A stretch of DNA of 64,000 nt from Nodosilinea sp. P-1105 (GTDB lineage Bacteria > Cyanobacteriota > Cyanobacteriia > Phormidesmidales > Phormidesmidaceae), in NCBI RefSeq assembly GCF_012911975.1, contig NZ_SMDQ01000004.1:1-64000 (forward strand), written 5' to 3'. Every line of letters begins with the position of its first letter. Position 1 is the first letter of the stretch. Below are positions 19,865 to 30,069 of this stretch, in pieces. Position numbers and translations under genes: made by a program. The notes under the pieces are model-generated. The model did no database searches and had not been told where the DNA came from. It saw only the letters and a program-made list of their open reading frames with translations.

Positions 19865-20596
19865 ATGCCGCTATCCACCAGTGCTGACAATGCTCGTCCA
19901 TTTTTGACCTGGCAACGTATTACTGACTGGGCCCAAGAGCATTATCGCTCCAGAACCTTCAATAAAGATGAACGCATTCCCACCCGCCCAGGGTTGCTTT
20001 ACCTGGTAGAACGGGGTGCTGTACGCCTAGTGGGGGCGGCTCAGGCGGGGGCGGGCCCCAGCGAAGATGACGATGAAACCGAAGGAAATGATTACGAGTC
20101 CCTATCTGCGGCCACATTGGGTAACAACGAGGAGGCGTTTTTAGGCTTTGTAGGATCTGGGCAACCCTTTGAGATCGTGGCCCAGTCTCCCTTTAGCCTG
20201 CAAAGCTTTGCCCATGTCGATCAAACGATTGTGATCTGGCTGTACTGGAATGATCTAGACAATTGGCCCCACTTTCGCCGGGAAGTGTTAGATGCCTTTC
20301 GCTACCAACACCAGCGTAAGCTGCTATGGCTTAGTACCCTGGGCCAACGCCGTACCATCGATCGCCTGCTGGGATTCTTGACCCTGCTGATTGAGGAATT
20401 TGGGGAGCCCTGTGAGTCAGGCTACTACCTACCCTGGCCGCTGACCCACGCTCAAATTGGCAGTGCCATCGGGTCTACCCGGGTGACGGTAACCCGATTG
20501 ATGGGCAAGTTGCGGCAAAAACAGCTGATTCAAACCTATAAAGATGGGCTGATTGCCATTCCCAACCCCGCTGATCTATCCATTCGAGGGGCTTAG
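19865..20596 (+). CDS. Crp/Fnr family transcriptional regulator
   Basis: A 243-residue DNA-binding regulator. The N-terminal two thirds have the reduced cyclic-nucleotide-binding-like beta barrel, interrupted by an acidic insert (GPSEDDDETEGND, about residues 62-74). The C-terminal Crp-type winged helix includes LTHAQIGSAIGSTRVTVTRL (about 195-214), with recognition helix STRVTVTRLMGKL. It lacks the phosphate-binding cassette arginine pattern of true cAMP receptors, so the ligand is unknown. A longer frame from a TTG at 19820 is possible but ATG at 19865 is preferred. It resembles cyanobacterial regulators in the NtcA/Crp superfamily without being NtcA itself. Confidence 0.82.
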   Translation: MPLSTSADNARPFLTWQRITDWAQEHYRSRTFNKDERIPTRPGLLYLVERGAVRLVGAAQAGAGPSEDDDETEGNDYESLSAATLGNNEEAFLGFVGSGQPFEIVAQSPFSLQSFAHVDQTIVIWLYWNDLDNWPHFRREVLDAFRYQHQRKLLWLSTLGQRRTIDRLLGFLTLLIEEFGEPCESGYYLPWPLTHAQIGSAIGSTRVTVTRLMGKLRQKQLIQTYKDGLIAIPNPADLSIRGA

Positions 20597-20782
20597 TACT
20601 CTGCAGCATAAGTCAGCCAACGATGTCTGATACCTGGCACCTGGTAACCCACCTCTGCCTACTTCGACAAGTTACCCCTGCTTCGACCAACTCAGGACAT
20701 CGCCTGGGGTCGCTGCGCGAGCAGTACAGGCCTCCCAGGAGGCAATACCCGACACCCGATACCCACTACTACCAGCCAATGC

Positions 20783-21820
20783 TTAGGGAGTTGGGCTGGG
20801 GCAAGGCTCTGACGGTGAGGCGGGTTTAGAGCCATTTTTGTCGGGGCTAGTCTTTTCGGAACTGGCCTTGTTGGCTCCAGCGGACTGAAAGTTAAGGGGC
20901 AGGTTAGTAAACTGCGGCAGAATTTCGCTGGTAAACGCCGCCGCCGCCTTGGAGCGATAGCGGTTGGGATTAAAGATCACCGATAGAGTGCGATGGACAA
21001 CCACAGAGTCAATTTTGGCTCGATGGAGTACCCCCATTTGCAGTTCCTTTTCGATCGCCGAGTTAGATACAAAAGCGACCCCAAGACCAGACTGCACCGC
21101 CGTTTTAATCGCTTCGATGGAATTCAGTTCCATTTCAATCTTCAGGCGGCGGGTTTCAATCCCACTGCGGGTCAACACCTGGTCAATTACTTTGCGAATG
21201 GTGGATTGGGAATCTAGGGCAATAAAGTGAAGTTTGTAAAGATCTTCCCGCTGAATCACGTCGTGACTGGCCAAGGGATGATAAATCGGCATGATCAATG
21301 CGAGTTCATCCTCCGCGTAGGGCACTCTTTCTAAAGAGTCTTGTAATTCAGGAGGAACTTCACCACCAATAATCGCTAAATCCACCTGGCCATTGGCCAC
21401 ACTCCAGGAGGTCCTGCGGGTGGAGTGAACATGGAGTTGCACAGCCACATCGGCATACTTCTGCCGAAACAGGCCAATCATTCGAGGCAGCAAGTATGTC
21501 CCTGTGGTTTGGCTAGCGCCAATGATTAGGGTACCTCCCTGCAAATTTTGCAGATCCTCGATCGCCCGGCAGGTTTCTTGGCAAAGGCTCAAAATGCGAT
21601 CGCCGTAGCTCAGTAATAGATGCCCAGCTTCCGTCAGCTGGGCTCGCCGTCCACCCCGGTCAAACAAGGGGACATCCAGCTGACGCTCAAGGTTTTGCAC
21701 CTGGAGGCTGACCGCTGGTTGAGACACGTAAAGACTGTCGGCGGCTCGCTTAAAACTACCTTCTGCAGCGATCGCTTTCAGGATACGCAATTGATCAAGG
21801 GTGAAAGGAAGGTCAGCCAT
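20783..21820 (-). CDS. rbcR: LysR-type regulator RbcR/Ycf30 (rubisco operon regulator)
   Basis: RbcR activates rubisco genes in cyanobacteria and red-lineage plastids. The 345-residue protein begins [18 protein letters not shown], the characteristic RbcR start, with the LysR winged helix at about residues 5-65 ([20 protein letters not shown]) and a periplasmic-binding-protein-like effector domain (about 95-300). A proline/serine-rich tail of about 40 residues extends past the domain. Two in-frame ATGs lie two codons apart; the second (21820) is preferred because an AGGG ribosome site is nine bases ahead of it, versus three for the first. No rbcL genes are in the window. Confidence 0.93.
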   Translation of the reverse strand: MADLPFTLDQLRILKAIAAEGSFKRAADSLYVSQPAVSLQVQNLERQLDVPLFDRGGRRAQLTEAGHLLLSYGDRILSLCQETCRAIEDLQNLQGGTLIIGASQTTGTYLLPRMIGLFRQKYADVAVQLHVHSTRRTSWSVANGQVDLAIIGGEVPPELQDSLERVPYAEDELALIMPIYHPLASHDVIQREDLYKLHFIALDSQSTIRKVIDQVLTRSGIETRRLKIEMELNSIEAIKTAVQSGLGVAFVSNSAIEKELQMGVLHRAKIDSVVVHRTLSVIFNPNRYRSKAAAAFTSEILPQFTNLPLNFQSAGANKASSEKTSPDKNGSKPASPSEPCPSPTP

Positions 21821-22049
21821 GGGCATTAACCCTAACGTAAAGTGATACTGGAACGCCAGTAGATAACAGTAGCAGCGGCAGGTAGCCGTCGAGGGGAATC
21901 CCTCAACAGCAGCGGCACCGCTCTTGTCTCGACGCCAGGTTCAAGGACACTATTTTAGATCTATCGATTCTTTTCGATAAGTCTGCCATCCTTAGATTAC
22001 TTGGTTCGGGACCTTCACAGAAAAAAAATGCACAATACCCCAACGATTT

Positions 22050-22850
22050 ATGAAACGTCAGGTTATTCAGAACTTCCTGAATCTACCCGGCATCTCGGGG
22101 GTGGCGTTGATTGATGGCCGAAATCGCCCCTTCTTCTTTGGGCCAGATATCAGTCTTAACTCCCACCAACAAGATGTTCTAGCCCAAGGGATTCAGCAGG
22201 TCGTATCCACGACCTCGGACAACTTCGACACATTCTCGTTCCGCTTTACCAATCAGTTGGCCCACATCTACAAACTTGACCAGGGGGTTATTCTCCTGGT
22301 GTTGATGGCTGAATCACAGCCTTTGGCCGACTATCGCTCGGCAGTGAGCCAACTGAAGGCGACCCTGATGGAAGCGCCCCACAACGTCGTACCCACCTTT
22401 CGCCTGGTTGCCGGCTGTGTCACATTGAACGGGCCATCTCAGAACACCCCTGCGTCCCCCGCCCCTGGAGCTGAAAGGGCCGAATTGGGTACGCTAACAA
22501 TAACCTTTGAAGATACTGTGGTCGCACTTAACCACCTGAGCCATAGTGCCGCTCAATACCTGGGCAACGTGATTGTGGCCAATACTTGGAAACAGGCTCG
22601 CCCAGCGAATCCCTGGCTCGACCAATTTGAGTTGCAGCCCAATGGTTCGTTTCGAGTGGTTGAAGCCAGTACAACCTCACTGACTGAAGAGCAGCAGCAG
22701 TGGGTCAGGGAATGGGTGAGCGCATTTCTGCAGCGGGGAGGGCGAACCATCCGCAACTTCCATAGCCTGGTGAGCGATACGGCCCTGACGCCCCAGGAAA
22801 AGCAGCTACTGCTATCCCCACCGCCGCGATCGCCAGATTCACCTTCCTAG
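22050..22850 (+). CDS. Conserved cyanobacterial protein with roadblock-like N-terminus
   Basis: A 266-residue soluble protein. Residues about 1-105 have the pattern of a roadblock/LC7-like fold (short helix, IGVALIDGRNRP-type strand, helix, strands, LVLMAESQP), a fold used in small-GTPase regulation and dimerisation. The rest, after a Pro/Ala linker near residues 130-145, is unassigned and ends in a proline-serine tail. Homologues are known as conserved hypotheticals in cyanobacteria. It precedes the ferredoxin gene by 108 bp on the same strand. Role unknown. Confidence 0.6.
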   Translation: MKRQVIQNFLNLPGISGVALIDGRNRPFFFGPDISLNSHQQDVLAQGIQQVVSTTSDNFDTFSFRFTNQLAHIYKLDQGVILLVLMAESQPLADYRSAVSQLKATLMEAPHNVVPTFRLVAGCVTLNGPSQNTPASPAPGAERAELGTLTITFEDTVVALNHLSHSAAQYLGNVIVANTWKQARPANPWLDQFELQPNGSFRVVEASTTSLTEEQQQWVREWVSAFLQRGGRTIRNFHSLVSDTALTPQEKQLLLSPPPRSPDSPS

Positions 22851-22958
22851 CCCTGGGTGCGTTCCCCCCATAGTTGATTCAGACGGCCATCGTCATTGCC
22901 CCTCCCTGCGATCGCAGCGATATCATGTTTAACCTCCTGACTGTAGACATTACCCACC

Positions 22959-23444
22959 ATGGCTAAAACTGTCCGCCTTGAACCCATTGCCCAAGAAACG
23001 TCGGTAGAAACCAACGGCAACCTGCTCTCGGTTCTGTTGAACAAAGAGCTAGACGTGCTGAAGGAATGTGGCGGTCGTGGCATGTGCGCCACCTGTCACA
23101 TCTATGTGCAGTCGGGCATGGAGTCACTAACCCCAATCAATCGCCGAGAACAACGCACCTTAGAGGTAATTACCTCATGTAAGTCCAACTCACGGCTCGC
23201 CTGCCAGGCTCGGGTGATGGGAGAAGGGGTGGTCGTCGAACTACCACCCGGGATGTACGTCAACTCCTTACAGGACATTGAAGCGTTGATTGGGCGACGG
23301 GCCGACCAAGACTTACTCCACCCGATTACCGGAGAAGTGCTAGTGGAACAGGGCAAGCTGATTACCCGATCTACCCTGAAACAGTTGGAAGACACCGCTA
23401 GCTTTAAGGTGGGCGAGTTTTTTACCCAAAGCAAAGAAGGATAG
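22959..23444 (+). CDS. 2Fe-2S ferredoxin-like protein with C-terminal extension
   Basis: A 161-residue electron-transfer protein. The 2Fe-2S cluster ligands are visible as Cys37, Cys42 and Cys45 in CGGRGMCATC and a fourth Cys near residue 82 in LACQARV. The spacing C-x4-C-x2-C ... C is that of adrenodoxin/plant-type folds, closer to the adrenodoxin side. About 60 residues follow the ferredoxin domain (IEALIGRRADQDLLHPITG...), with a conserved look but unknown purpose. Cytoplasmic. Likely donor or acceptor for an unidentified reductase. Confidence 0.87.
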   Translation: MAKTVRLEPIAQETSVETNGNLLSVLLNKELDVLKECGGRGMCATCHIYVQSGMESLTPINRREQRTLEVITSCKSNSRLACQARVMGEGVVVELPPGMYVNSLQDIEALIGRRADQDLLHPITGEVLVEQGKLITRSTLKQLEDTASFKVGEFFTQSKEG

Positions 23445-23475
23445 GGCTATAGGTCGGGGTTTGGGTATCGGGCCC

Positions 23476-23645
23476 AAGGTTCATGGTTCACGGTCTAAGG
23501 CTCATGGTTCATGGTTCACGGTCTAAGGTTCACGGTTCGCCGTACACCTTACACCTTGTACCTTGAACCTTCCCCACCTTGTACCTTGAACCTTCCCCAC
23601 CTTGTACCTTGAACCTTCCCCACCTTGAACCTTCCCCACCTTGCA
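23476..23645. repeat. Two short tandem repeat arrays
   Basis: First, about two copies of a unit with TTCATGGTTCACGGTCTAAG (about 23476-23540). Then three full copies and one shortened copy of a 23-bp unit containing CTTGTACCTTGAACCTTCCC (about 23552-23643). No gene. They fill most of the gap between the ferredoxin gene and hrcA. Confidence 0.85.
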
Positions 23646-23725
23646 CCTGCTTCCTACTTCCTGCCCCTGACACATCTGCTATGGTAAGGCAAAGCCTTAA
23701 TTGAGTTTTGTCGAGCCCTTTGGTT

Positions 23726-24808
23726 ATGGAATCTGTCCCGCCACTCAATGCCCGCCATCAGCAGGTGCTACAGGCTACTATTCGTCACTACATCGCCACT
23801 GCCGAGCCGGTGGCGTCGCGATCGCTAGCCCAGGAATATAACCTCAAGGTTAGTCCGGCAACGGTGCGCAATGCCATGGGTCTGCTAGAAAAATACGGCC
23901 TGCTGTATCAGCCCCACACGTCAGCGGGGCGGGTGCCATCAGATTTTGGCTATCGTCTTTATGTCGATCGCCTGATGCCCCCGGCTAATCAGGTGGGGCA
24001 GCGGGTGGATACACTACTGACAGAGGGGTTGAGTTGGGTGGGCTGGAGCCTAGAGGCGGTCTTGAAATCGGCGACTCAAATCCTGGCCCAGGTGAGTGGC
24101 TATCTGGCCTTGGTGACTGTCCCCCAAGCCAATACGGTGCTGATTCGCCATGTCCAGTTGGTGGAAGTAGACAGTGGCCAGCTGCTAATGATTGTGCTGC
24201 TCGATTCTTTGACCACCCAGTCGGTGGTGATCCAACTGCCCACCGAGGCAGCCCAGCCCCTGTTTGAGGGGCCTTGCGGCCGCGAGATGGAGATTTTATC
24301 TAACTTTTTGACCCACCACCTGCGGGGTCGCCCCCTAGCAGAGGTCGCTACCCTAGACTGGGGGGAATTAGGGGATGACTTTCAGCACTATGCCCAGATG
24401 CTATGCCAAGCCCTGCTGGATCTGGCCCGGCGATCGCGGCCGACCAGTGCCCCCCAGCTGGTGATTAGTGGCCTTTCAGAGGTGCTGCGCCAGCCTGAAT
24501 TTTCCGAGTCTCAACAGATTCAAGCGGTCGTCAGACTGTTGGAGGAGGAGCAATCCCAGCTTTGGCCATTGTTGTTTGAAGCGCCTGCCATGGCCCCTGA
24601 ATCTTCTGACGTGCGGGTGTGGATTGGCTCTGAAAACCCAATTGAGCCGATGCAGGGGTGTGCCTTAGTCGTATCTAACTACACCCGAGACGATACCTCC
24701 CTGGGGACTGTAGGGGTGCTGGGGCCTACCCGCATGGTCTACGAAAATGCAGTAGCGGTGGTAAAGGCAACGGCTGACTACCTGTCCACCGCTCTCAGCA
24801 CCCCTTAG
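23726..24808 (+). CDS. hrcA: Heat-inducible transcription repressor HrcA
   Basis: HrcA represses groESL/dnaK operons by binding CIRCE elements. The 360-residue product has the N-terminal winged helix (ARHQQVLQATIRHYIATAEPV region, VSPATVRNAMGLLEKYGLLY in part) and the family signature PHTSAGRVPSDFGYRLYVD (about residues 65-83), then the GAF-like and insert domains. ATG at 23726 is preferred over a TTG six codons upstream. No CIRCE inverted repeat or chaperone gene was seen in the window. Seven bases separate it from the DUF4126 gene, so the two are likely cotranscribed. Confidence 0.94.
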   Translation: MESVPPLNARHQQVLQATIRHYIATAEPVASRSLAQEYNLKVSPATVRNAMGLLEKYGLLYQPHTSAGRVPSDFGYRLYVDRLMPPANQVGQRVDTLLTEGLSWVGWSLEAVLKSATQILAQVSGYLALVTVPQANTVLIRHVQLVEVDSGQLLMIVLLDSLTTQSVVIQLPTEAAQPLFEGPCGREMEILSNFLTHHLRGRPLAEVATLDWGELGDDFQHYAQMLCQALLDLARRSRPTSAPQLVISGLSEVLRQPEFSESQQIQAVVRLLEEEQSQLWPLLFEAPAMAPESSDVRVWIGSENPIEPMQGCALVVSNYTRDDTSLGTVGVLGPTRMVYENAVAVVKATADYLSTALSTP

Positions 24809-24814
24809 CTACCT

Positions 24815-25381
24815 GTGATCATCACTGAGCTACTAGCGGTACTTTCGATTGGGGCAGCCACGGGGTTACGGATTGCCCTGCCCCTGCTGCTGATTGGACT
24901 AATGTCAGGTAATCAGCTGTGGGCCAATGTGCCCTTACTATCCCGCCTGCCACCGGCTCTGCTGCTGGGAATCTTAGCCAGTTGGTCGGCGGCCGAGTTG
25001 ATGTTGTCGAAGGATCGCCACAGCCAGCGGCTATTTCAAAGTATCGAGCTCGTGCTTAGCCCTGGGGTAGGGGCCTTGGCTGGTGTTGCCTTGGCCCGCA
25101 CCGTAGGTCTGGAGGGATGGCTGCATTGGATTTTTGGCTTAATCAGCGCCCTATTGGCCCTGGTGATTCAGCTCTTGCAGGTAGGGTTCTTTTATCGTCC
25201 CCGACGTCCCCCCCTGTGGGCTTTTTTTGTGGTGGATGGTCTGTGTATTGTGTTGGCTTTCTTAGCCTTTGATGACCCCAATGCTGGGGGCATCATTGCC
25301 TTGCTGCTGCTCTGGCTGGTAATTCGCACCTCTTACCTCTGGCGCAATTGGACCAGAGGTGGTCCCCGATCGCAGGGCTGA
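24815..25381 (+). CDS. DUF4126 integral membrane protein
   Basis: A 188-residue protein with about five hydrophobic segments (near residues 5-30, 45-65, 80-100, 105-130, 140-175). The family (DUF4126) has repeated GxA-rich helices; function unknown. The start is GTG at 24815, immediately behind hrcA. The short Arg/Gly tail (RNWTRGGPRSQG) is probably cytoplasmic. Confidence 0.78.
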   Translation: MIITELLAVLSIGAATGLRIALPLLLIGLMSGNQLWANVPLLSRLPPALLLGILASWSAAELMLSKDRHSQRLFQSIELVLSPGVGALAGVALARTVGLEGWLHWIFGLISALLALVIQLLQVGFFYRPRRPPLWAFFVVDGLCIVLAFLAFDDPNAGGIIALLLLWLVIRTSYLWRNWTRGGPRSQG

Positions 25382-25404
25382 TGGTTGACTTATGCCTTGC
25401 TCAG

Positions 25405-26568
25405 CTACAGAATGCCAACAAAATGCAGTGGCCCTTTGCCACTGACCAGTTCCAGCAGCAGGGCCAAGAACCCCACCATGGCCAATCGCCCATTCCACAC
25501 TTCGGCCACCGGAGTAAGCCCCCAAGCCGATCGCTCTTGGGGATAGATCTTCACCTTCTTGTCAGGCTGCACCACTTCAGAAAACAGCTTACGGGGCGAC
25601 TCTAGGGCGTCAACCACCATTTCGGCCATATCAGCGATGAACTGGGGGTGGGTGTTGAGGGCGGGCACCCGATGAAACCCTTCGATACCGGCATGTTCAG
25701 CAATTTCGCGATATTCGATATCAATTTCTTGCAGGGTTTCAATGTGCTCAGAAACAAAGCTAATGGGCACCACCACCAGGTCTTGCACCCCCTGCTGGGC
25801 CAGTTCCTTGATGGCGTCTTCGGTGTAGGGCTGAAGCCATTCCACTGGACCCACCCGGCTTTGATAGGCCAGAGTATGGGGGTTAGGGCGATTCAGCGAT
25901 CGCATGATCAACTCAGTACAATGCTCAATCTCCCGCTGGTAGGGATCCCCCGCTTCTTCCACATAACTCACGGGGACGCCATGGGCGCTAAAGAAGATAT
26001 GGGCCTGATCAGGGCGATCTAGCTTGTTTAACTCTTGGGCAATTAGATCGGCCACGGCCCCGGTATAGCCTGGGCGGGCATACCAGGAGGGAATCACAGT
26101 GTAGACAATCCGTTGCAAAGAAGGATCTTCCATCCACAGTCGCTCTAGTAAGCGAAAGCTAGAGCCACTGGTACTGATAGAAAATTGCGGGTAGAGGGGA
26201 AGCACCACTAATTTTTCAATGCCATCGCGCTTAATTTGGGCCACTGCTTCTTCGGTGAAGGGGTACCAATAGCGCATGCCAATGTAAATATTGGCATCAG
26301 TACCCTTGGCGGCTAAGGCGGCTTGCAGCGCCTCTGCTTGTTGCTCGGTAACTTGCCGTAGCGGCGAGCCACCACCAATTTGCTGGTAATTTTCTTGGGA
26401 TTGCTTGGCTCGAGAACTGGAAATTAGCCAAGCCAATGGCCGCTGTAGCCAAGGGAATGGGAGTCGAATAATTTCTGGATCAGAAAACAGGTTAAACAGG
26501 AAGGGGCGAACATCGTCAAGTTGTTCTGGCCCCCCCAGATTAAGCAATAAGACCCCAACGCGACCCAT
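25405..26568 (-). CDS. hemH: Ferrochelatase with chlorophyll a/b-binding-like C-terminal helix
   Basis: HemH inserts Fe2+ into protoporphyrin IX, the last step of heme synthesis. The 387-residue product starts [20 protein letters not shown], the usual cyanobacterial N-terminus; a longer frame upstream crosses into the opposite-strand integrase gene and is rejected. The catalytic His is in [11 protein letters not shown] (about residue 200). The last 45 residues form a linker and one helix with the CAB/HLIP motif [12 protein letters not shown], as in cyanobacterial and plastid type II ferrochelatases; it is thought to bind pigment and influence enzyme localisation. Convergent with the DUF4126 gene. 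Confidence 0.96.
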   Translation of the reverse strand: MGRVGVLLLNLGGPEQLDDVRPFLFNLFSDPEIIRLPFPWLQRPLAWLISSSRAKQSQENYQQIGGGSPLRQVTEQQAEALQAALAAKGTDANIYIGMRYWYPFTEEAVAQIKRDGIEKLVVLPLYPQFSISTSGSSFRLLERLWMEDPSLQRIVYTVIPSWYARPGYTGAVADLIAQELNKLDRPDQAHIFFSAHGVPVSYVEEAGDPYQREIEHCTELIMRSLNRPNPHTLAYQSRVGPVEWLQPYTEDAIKELAQQGVQDLVVVPISFVSEHIETLQEIDIEYREIAEHAGIEGFHRVPALNTHPQFIADMAEMVVDALESPRKLFSEVVQPDKKVKIYPQERSAWGLTPVAEVWNGRLAMVGFLALLLELVSGKGPLHFVGIL

Positions 26569-26689
26569 GGCACTATCGTGTTTATAAACGTCTGAGCGTG
26601 TTCGCTCTCGTAACTGTGATAAAGCTGAAAGCTGTGATTTCATATATTCTACAGGTTCCCTGGATGGTTTCCCACCGCTGACATGACCT

Positions 26690-27889
26690 ATGGGCCAGCT
26701 TGACTCGTTAGATGTGGCGATTACTAAGCTCAACCATCGCTTAAAGGCCGCTCGACTGGGGCTACAGGTGGAGCGTCGAGGCGATCGCCTGAACCTCAGA
26801 GGAACCCTTCCCCCCCGTCCTGGCAGCACCAAGCAACGCCGCCACCAGCAACGAATTCCCTTGGGGCTACCTGCGACTAAACCGGGACTAAAGCAAATTG
26901 AACAAGAGGCGAAAATCATTGCCGCCCGCCTGATTGAGCGTCGGTTTGACTGGTCTGACTACCTCGCCCCTAGCCAAACACCAAAGCCCGAGGGAGCCAG
27001 CTTAGCCGAACGCATTGCCCAGTTTCAGGCGGCGATGATCGCCCAGGCCGGTCCCGACACGGCGGCTTTGGCCTCTTGCAAAACCACCTGGGCCAAGGCC
27101 TATGCCCCTTATCTCAACAAGCTGACGGCCCAGGCGGCCCAGTCCCCTAACCAGTCGTTGGCGGAGGCCATCATCGCCACCCTAGAAAGTTATCCGCTCC
27201 ACTCCCGCAGTCGCCAGGTGGGGTGTACCGCCCTCAAAGCCTTTGCGGCTTACCACCAGATTGATCTGCCCCCCGACCTGGATAGCCTCTGGGGCCGCTA
27301 CGGGAGTCGTCAAGCCCAGCGCCGCCAACTTCCCTCTGAGCAGGACATTGTGGCCTGGTACGATCGCATTCCTAACCCTGGCTGGCGCTATGTGTATGGG
27401 TTAATGGCCACCTATGGTCTGCGGAATCACGAGGTGTTTTTTTGCGATCGCACCCCCCTCACCAGCGGCGATCCCGAAGCCCGTATTACTGTCCTAGAAA
27501 CCACCAAGACAGGGTTGCACGACGTCTGGCCCTTTTACCCAGACTGGGTAGAGCAATTTAACCTCCGCCAGACTGTCCTCCCGGCGATCAACATTGACCT
27601 GAAGCAAACCACCTTACAGCGGATTGGCCAGCAGGTCACAACCCAATTTCGGCGTTACCAAATCCCCTTTTCCCCCTATGATCTGCGCCATGCCTGGGCG
27701 GTGCGCACCATTCACTTTGGTCTGCCCGACACCGTAGCTGCCCGGATGATGGGCCACTCGGTCGCCATTCACACCCGTACCTATCACCGCTGGATTACCC
27801 TGCGAGACCAGCAGCAGGCGGTGCGATCGGCCCTGGCCCGGATTTCGGAAACTAGCCAAAATCTGGGCTCAGGTGACGATAGGGTTTAG
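26690..27889 (+). CDS. Tyrosine-type site-specific recombinase/integrase
   Basis: A 399-residue phage-integrase-type protein. The C-terminal catalytic domain shows the first Arg in YGLRNHEVF (about 244), an H/R box [10 protein letters not shown] (about 325-334), MGHS (about 347) and a candidate Tyr nucleophile in TYHRW (about 357), so it looks intact. The N-terminal 200 residues contain a basic DNA-binding region (KQRRHQQR) and a SAM-like core-binding domain. No excisionase, att repeats or cargo genes are obvious, and codon use looks like the neighbours, so it may be a domesticated chromosomal recombinase shared among cyanobacteria rather than a recent arrival. Confidence 0.88.
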   Translation: MGQLDSLDVAITKLNHRLKAARLGLQVERRGDRLNLRGTLPPRPGSTKQRRHQQRIPLGLPATKPGLKQIEQEAKIIAARLIERRFDWSDYLAPSQTPKPEGASLAERIAQFQAAMIAQAGPDTAALASCKTTWAKAYAPYLNKLTAQAAQSPNQSLAEAIIATLESYPLHSRSRQVGCTALKAFAAYHQIDLPPDLDSLWGRYGSRQAQRRQLPSEQDIVAWYDRIPNPGWRYVYGLMATYGLRNHEVFFCDRTPLTSGDPEARITVLETTKTGLHDVWPFYPDWVEQFNLRQTVLPAINIDLKQTTLQRIGQQVTTQFRRYQIPFSPYDLRHAWAVRTIHFGLPDTVAARMMGHSVAIHTRTYHRWITLRDQQQAVRSALARISETSQNLGSGDDRV

Positions 27890-28074
27890 ACTAAATCACA
27901 ACAAAACCATTAATATGCACAATATTTACTATTCTGACGTTTATTATTCAGAGCGATATGCTTCTGGTTCTGCCTGAACTGGTTCTATCTAAACTAACTC
28001 TGCCTGCATAAGAGGCATCCCCCAACCCTGGGATGGCAGGATATACCCCGACGTTTTGCCTACTTGGCATTGCT

Positions 28075-30057
28075 ATGAAAGTCTTGCTTGTTGAGGATGA
28101 TCGACCAACCCGTGACCTGCTGGCCTATCATTTGACAGCAGCACGATACACCATTGAGCAAGCCGCTGATGGCGTTACGGGCCTAGAATTAGCCACTCTG
28201 CTCACCTATGATCTAATGGTGTTGGATGTGCAAATTCCCCGCCTAGACGGCATTAGTCTCTGCCGCAAACTCCGGAATCAAGGCATTACCACCCCCATTT
28301 TGATCTTGACGGCTTATGGGAGTGAAGACAGCATCATCACTGGCCTAGACGCTGGGGCCGACGACTATGTCACCAAGCCCTTCGAGGTATCCCAGGTCTT
28401 AGCCCGGATTCGTGCGTTGCTCCGTCGGGGAGACAGAGGCCAAGGAGTTCCTTCTCTGGTTTGGGGGGACTTGTGCTTAGACCCCGCCCTAGCCGAGGTG
28501 ACCTACCAAGGACGCACCGTGCCGGTCACACCGAAGGAATACAGTTTACTAGAGCTCTTTTTGCGCCATCCTCAGCAGGTGCTTAGCCGCAGCACCATCT
28601 TAGATCACCTCTGGACCCTTGACGATTCCCCCACCGAGGGCGCGGTGACCAACCTGGTCAAAGACTTACGCAATCAGCTTAAACGCAGTGGAATGACCGA
28701 GTCTGTGATTCAAACCGTATATGGGCTGGGATATCGACTAAAGGACTTGCCTGCCACGCCTCAACCCAGCTCTTCGTCCCAGCCTGACGGCTCCACCCCA
28801 GTCAGCCATGCCCCCTCCCCAGCCGCCCCAGAGGATATCCACCAGGGGGCAGATCCCTCAAATACCGTGGCTCAGATCGGTGAGCTTAAGGCCATTGCGG
28901 CGCGATTTCAGGCTTCAATTCGGCAGCGGCTAATGGTGGTCGAGGACGCCATACGAGTCTTGCAGGCGGGTGTTCTCAATCCGCAACAGCAAACCATCGC
29001 CTGTGAAGAAGCCCATCGTTTAGCAGGGGGGCTAGGCACGTTTGGCTACAACACTGGCTCAATGTTGGCCAGGCGCATCGAACAGCTGCTGCAGCAGAAC
29101 CAGCCTTTGGATTCCTCAGCCATCGACGCTTTGTCAGCGACTCTGCTGAAGCTCAAGCAGACTCTGGCAGCCCCTCCCCAGTCGCTAACCAGGGCTGAAC
29201 CCTTAACTGGGACGGGGGCTGCACATCAACTGGTTACCCTGGCCGTTGCCCCATCCTTAGTCGAGCAATTAGGCCAGAGCGCCCCTAACCAGCATTGGCA
29301 AGTTACAGCCCTGGATAATCTGGATGGCCTCGATCAGGTGATGGCAAGGGTACCCATCGACGCCATCGTCATAGATTTGCATGGCTCTGTGCCCGCTGGG
29401 GAAGCCTTTGGGTTCCTGCGCACCATCAAGCAACGTGATCCTGAAATACCAGTCCTGGTGCTGAGTAGCAACGACTGTCTGGCGGAGCGGGTGCAGGTGG
29501 CACGTCTAGGTGGCGATCGCTACCTAGTGACACCTGCCACGGCGGCCCAAGTACTAGACAGCCTTGAGCCGTTGTTGCCGTCCTCTTGCCCTATCTCCCA
29601 GTCACAGGTCATGGTGGTCGACAATGACCCGATGACCTGTGCCGCAGTCACCAACTTACTAACCCCCTGGGGTCTAGAGGTGGTCGAACTCAATCACCCC
29701 ACCCAGTTTTGGACAGCACTGCACCAAACTCAACCGAATCTGCTGCTGCTGTCGATGGAAATGCCCACCTTCAGTGGGACGGATTTATGTCGGGTAGTAC
29801 GGCAAGATCCTCGCTTCGGCCACTTACCGATTTTGATGATGGCAGCTCACCCCGACACCGTGACCATCCACCAGGTGTTTGAGGTGGGGGGTGACGACCT
29901 AATTGGTAAGCCAATCATTGGTCCTGAGTTGGTGACGCGGGTCCTTAGCCGGTTGGAGCGCAATCACTTGCGCCAGCCGCTAGCCTGTATACGTCAGCCG
30001 CAAGCCATGTTTTGGCCCCAATTCGCTTTACATCGCGTTGCCCATGCACCCACCTAG
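28075..30057 (+). CDS. Multidomain response regulator (REC-OmpR HTH-HPt-REC-REC)
   Basis: A 660-residue phosphorelay protein. Order: a canonical receiver (residues 1-115, phosphoacceptor in LMVLDVQIPR near 51, Lys in DDYVTKPF), an OmpR/PhoB winged helix (about 125-222, ending GLGYRL), a proline-rich linker, an HPt-like bundle (about 265-360, EEAHRLAGGLGTFG carries the candidate phospho-His), and two further receiver-like domains. In the first of these the Lys position reads YLVTPAT; in the last the phosphoacceptor position reads LLLLSMEMP with Ser instead of Asp. It is thus a transcription factor fused to relay modules, with two receivers partly degenerate. ATG at 28075 begins the receiver. 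The next gene, a lone receiver, starts 13 bp on. Confidence 0.9.
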   Translation: MKVLLVEDDRPTRDLLAYHLTAARYTIEQAADGVTGLELATLLTYDLMVLDVQIPRLDGISLCRKLRNQGITTPILILTAYGSEDSIITGLDAGADDYVTKPFEVSQVLARIRALLRRGDRGQGVPSLVWGDLCLDPALAEVTYQGRTVPVTPKEYSLLELFLRHPQQVLSRSTILDHLWTLDDSPTEGAVTNLVKDLRNQLKRSGMTESVIQTVYGLGYRLKDLPATPQPSSSSQPDGSTPVSHAPSPAAPEDIHQGADPSNTVAQIGELKAIAARFQASIRQRLMVVEDAIRVLQAGVLNPQQQTIACEEAHRLAGGLGTFGYNTGSMLARRIEQLLQQNQPLDSSAIDALSATLLKLKQTLAAPPQSLTRAEPLTGTGAAHQLVTLAVAPSLVEQLGQSAPNQHWQVTALDNLDGLDQVMARVPIDAIVIDLHGSVPAGEAFGFLRTIKQRDPEIPVLVLSSNDCLAERVQVARLGGDRYLVTPATAAQVLDSLEPLLPSSCPISQSQVMVVDNDPMTCAAVTNLLTPWGLEVVELNHPTQFWTALHQTQPNLLLLSMEMPTFSGTDLCRVVRQDPRFGHLPILMMAAHPDTVTIHQVFEVGGDDLIGKPIIGPELVTRVLSRLERNHLRQPLACIRQPQAMFWPQFALHRVAHAPT

Positions 30058-30069
30058 GGCTGAGGAATT

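Noticed and set aside
26569-26919. N-terminal extension of ferrochelatase in the same frame
   Set aside because: It overlaps the opposite-strand integrase gene, is Arg/Ser-rich and lacks family similarity; the ATG at 26568 gives the canonical start.
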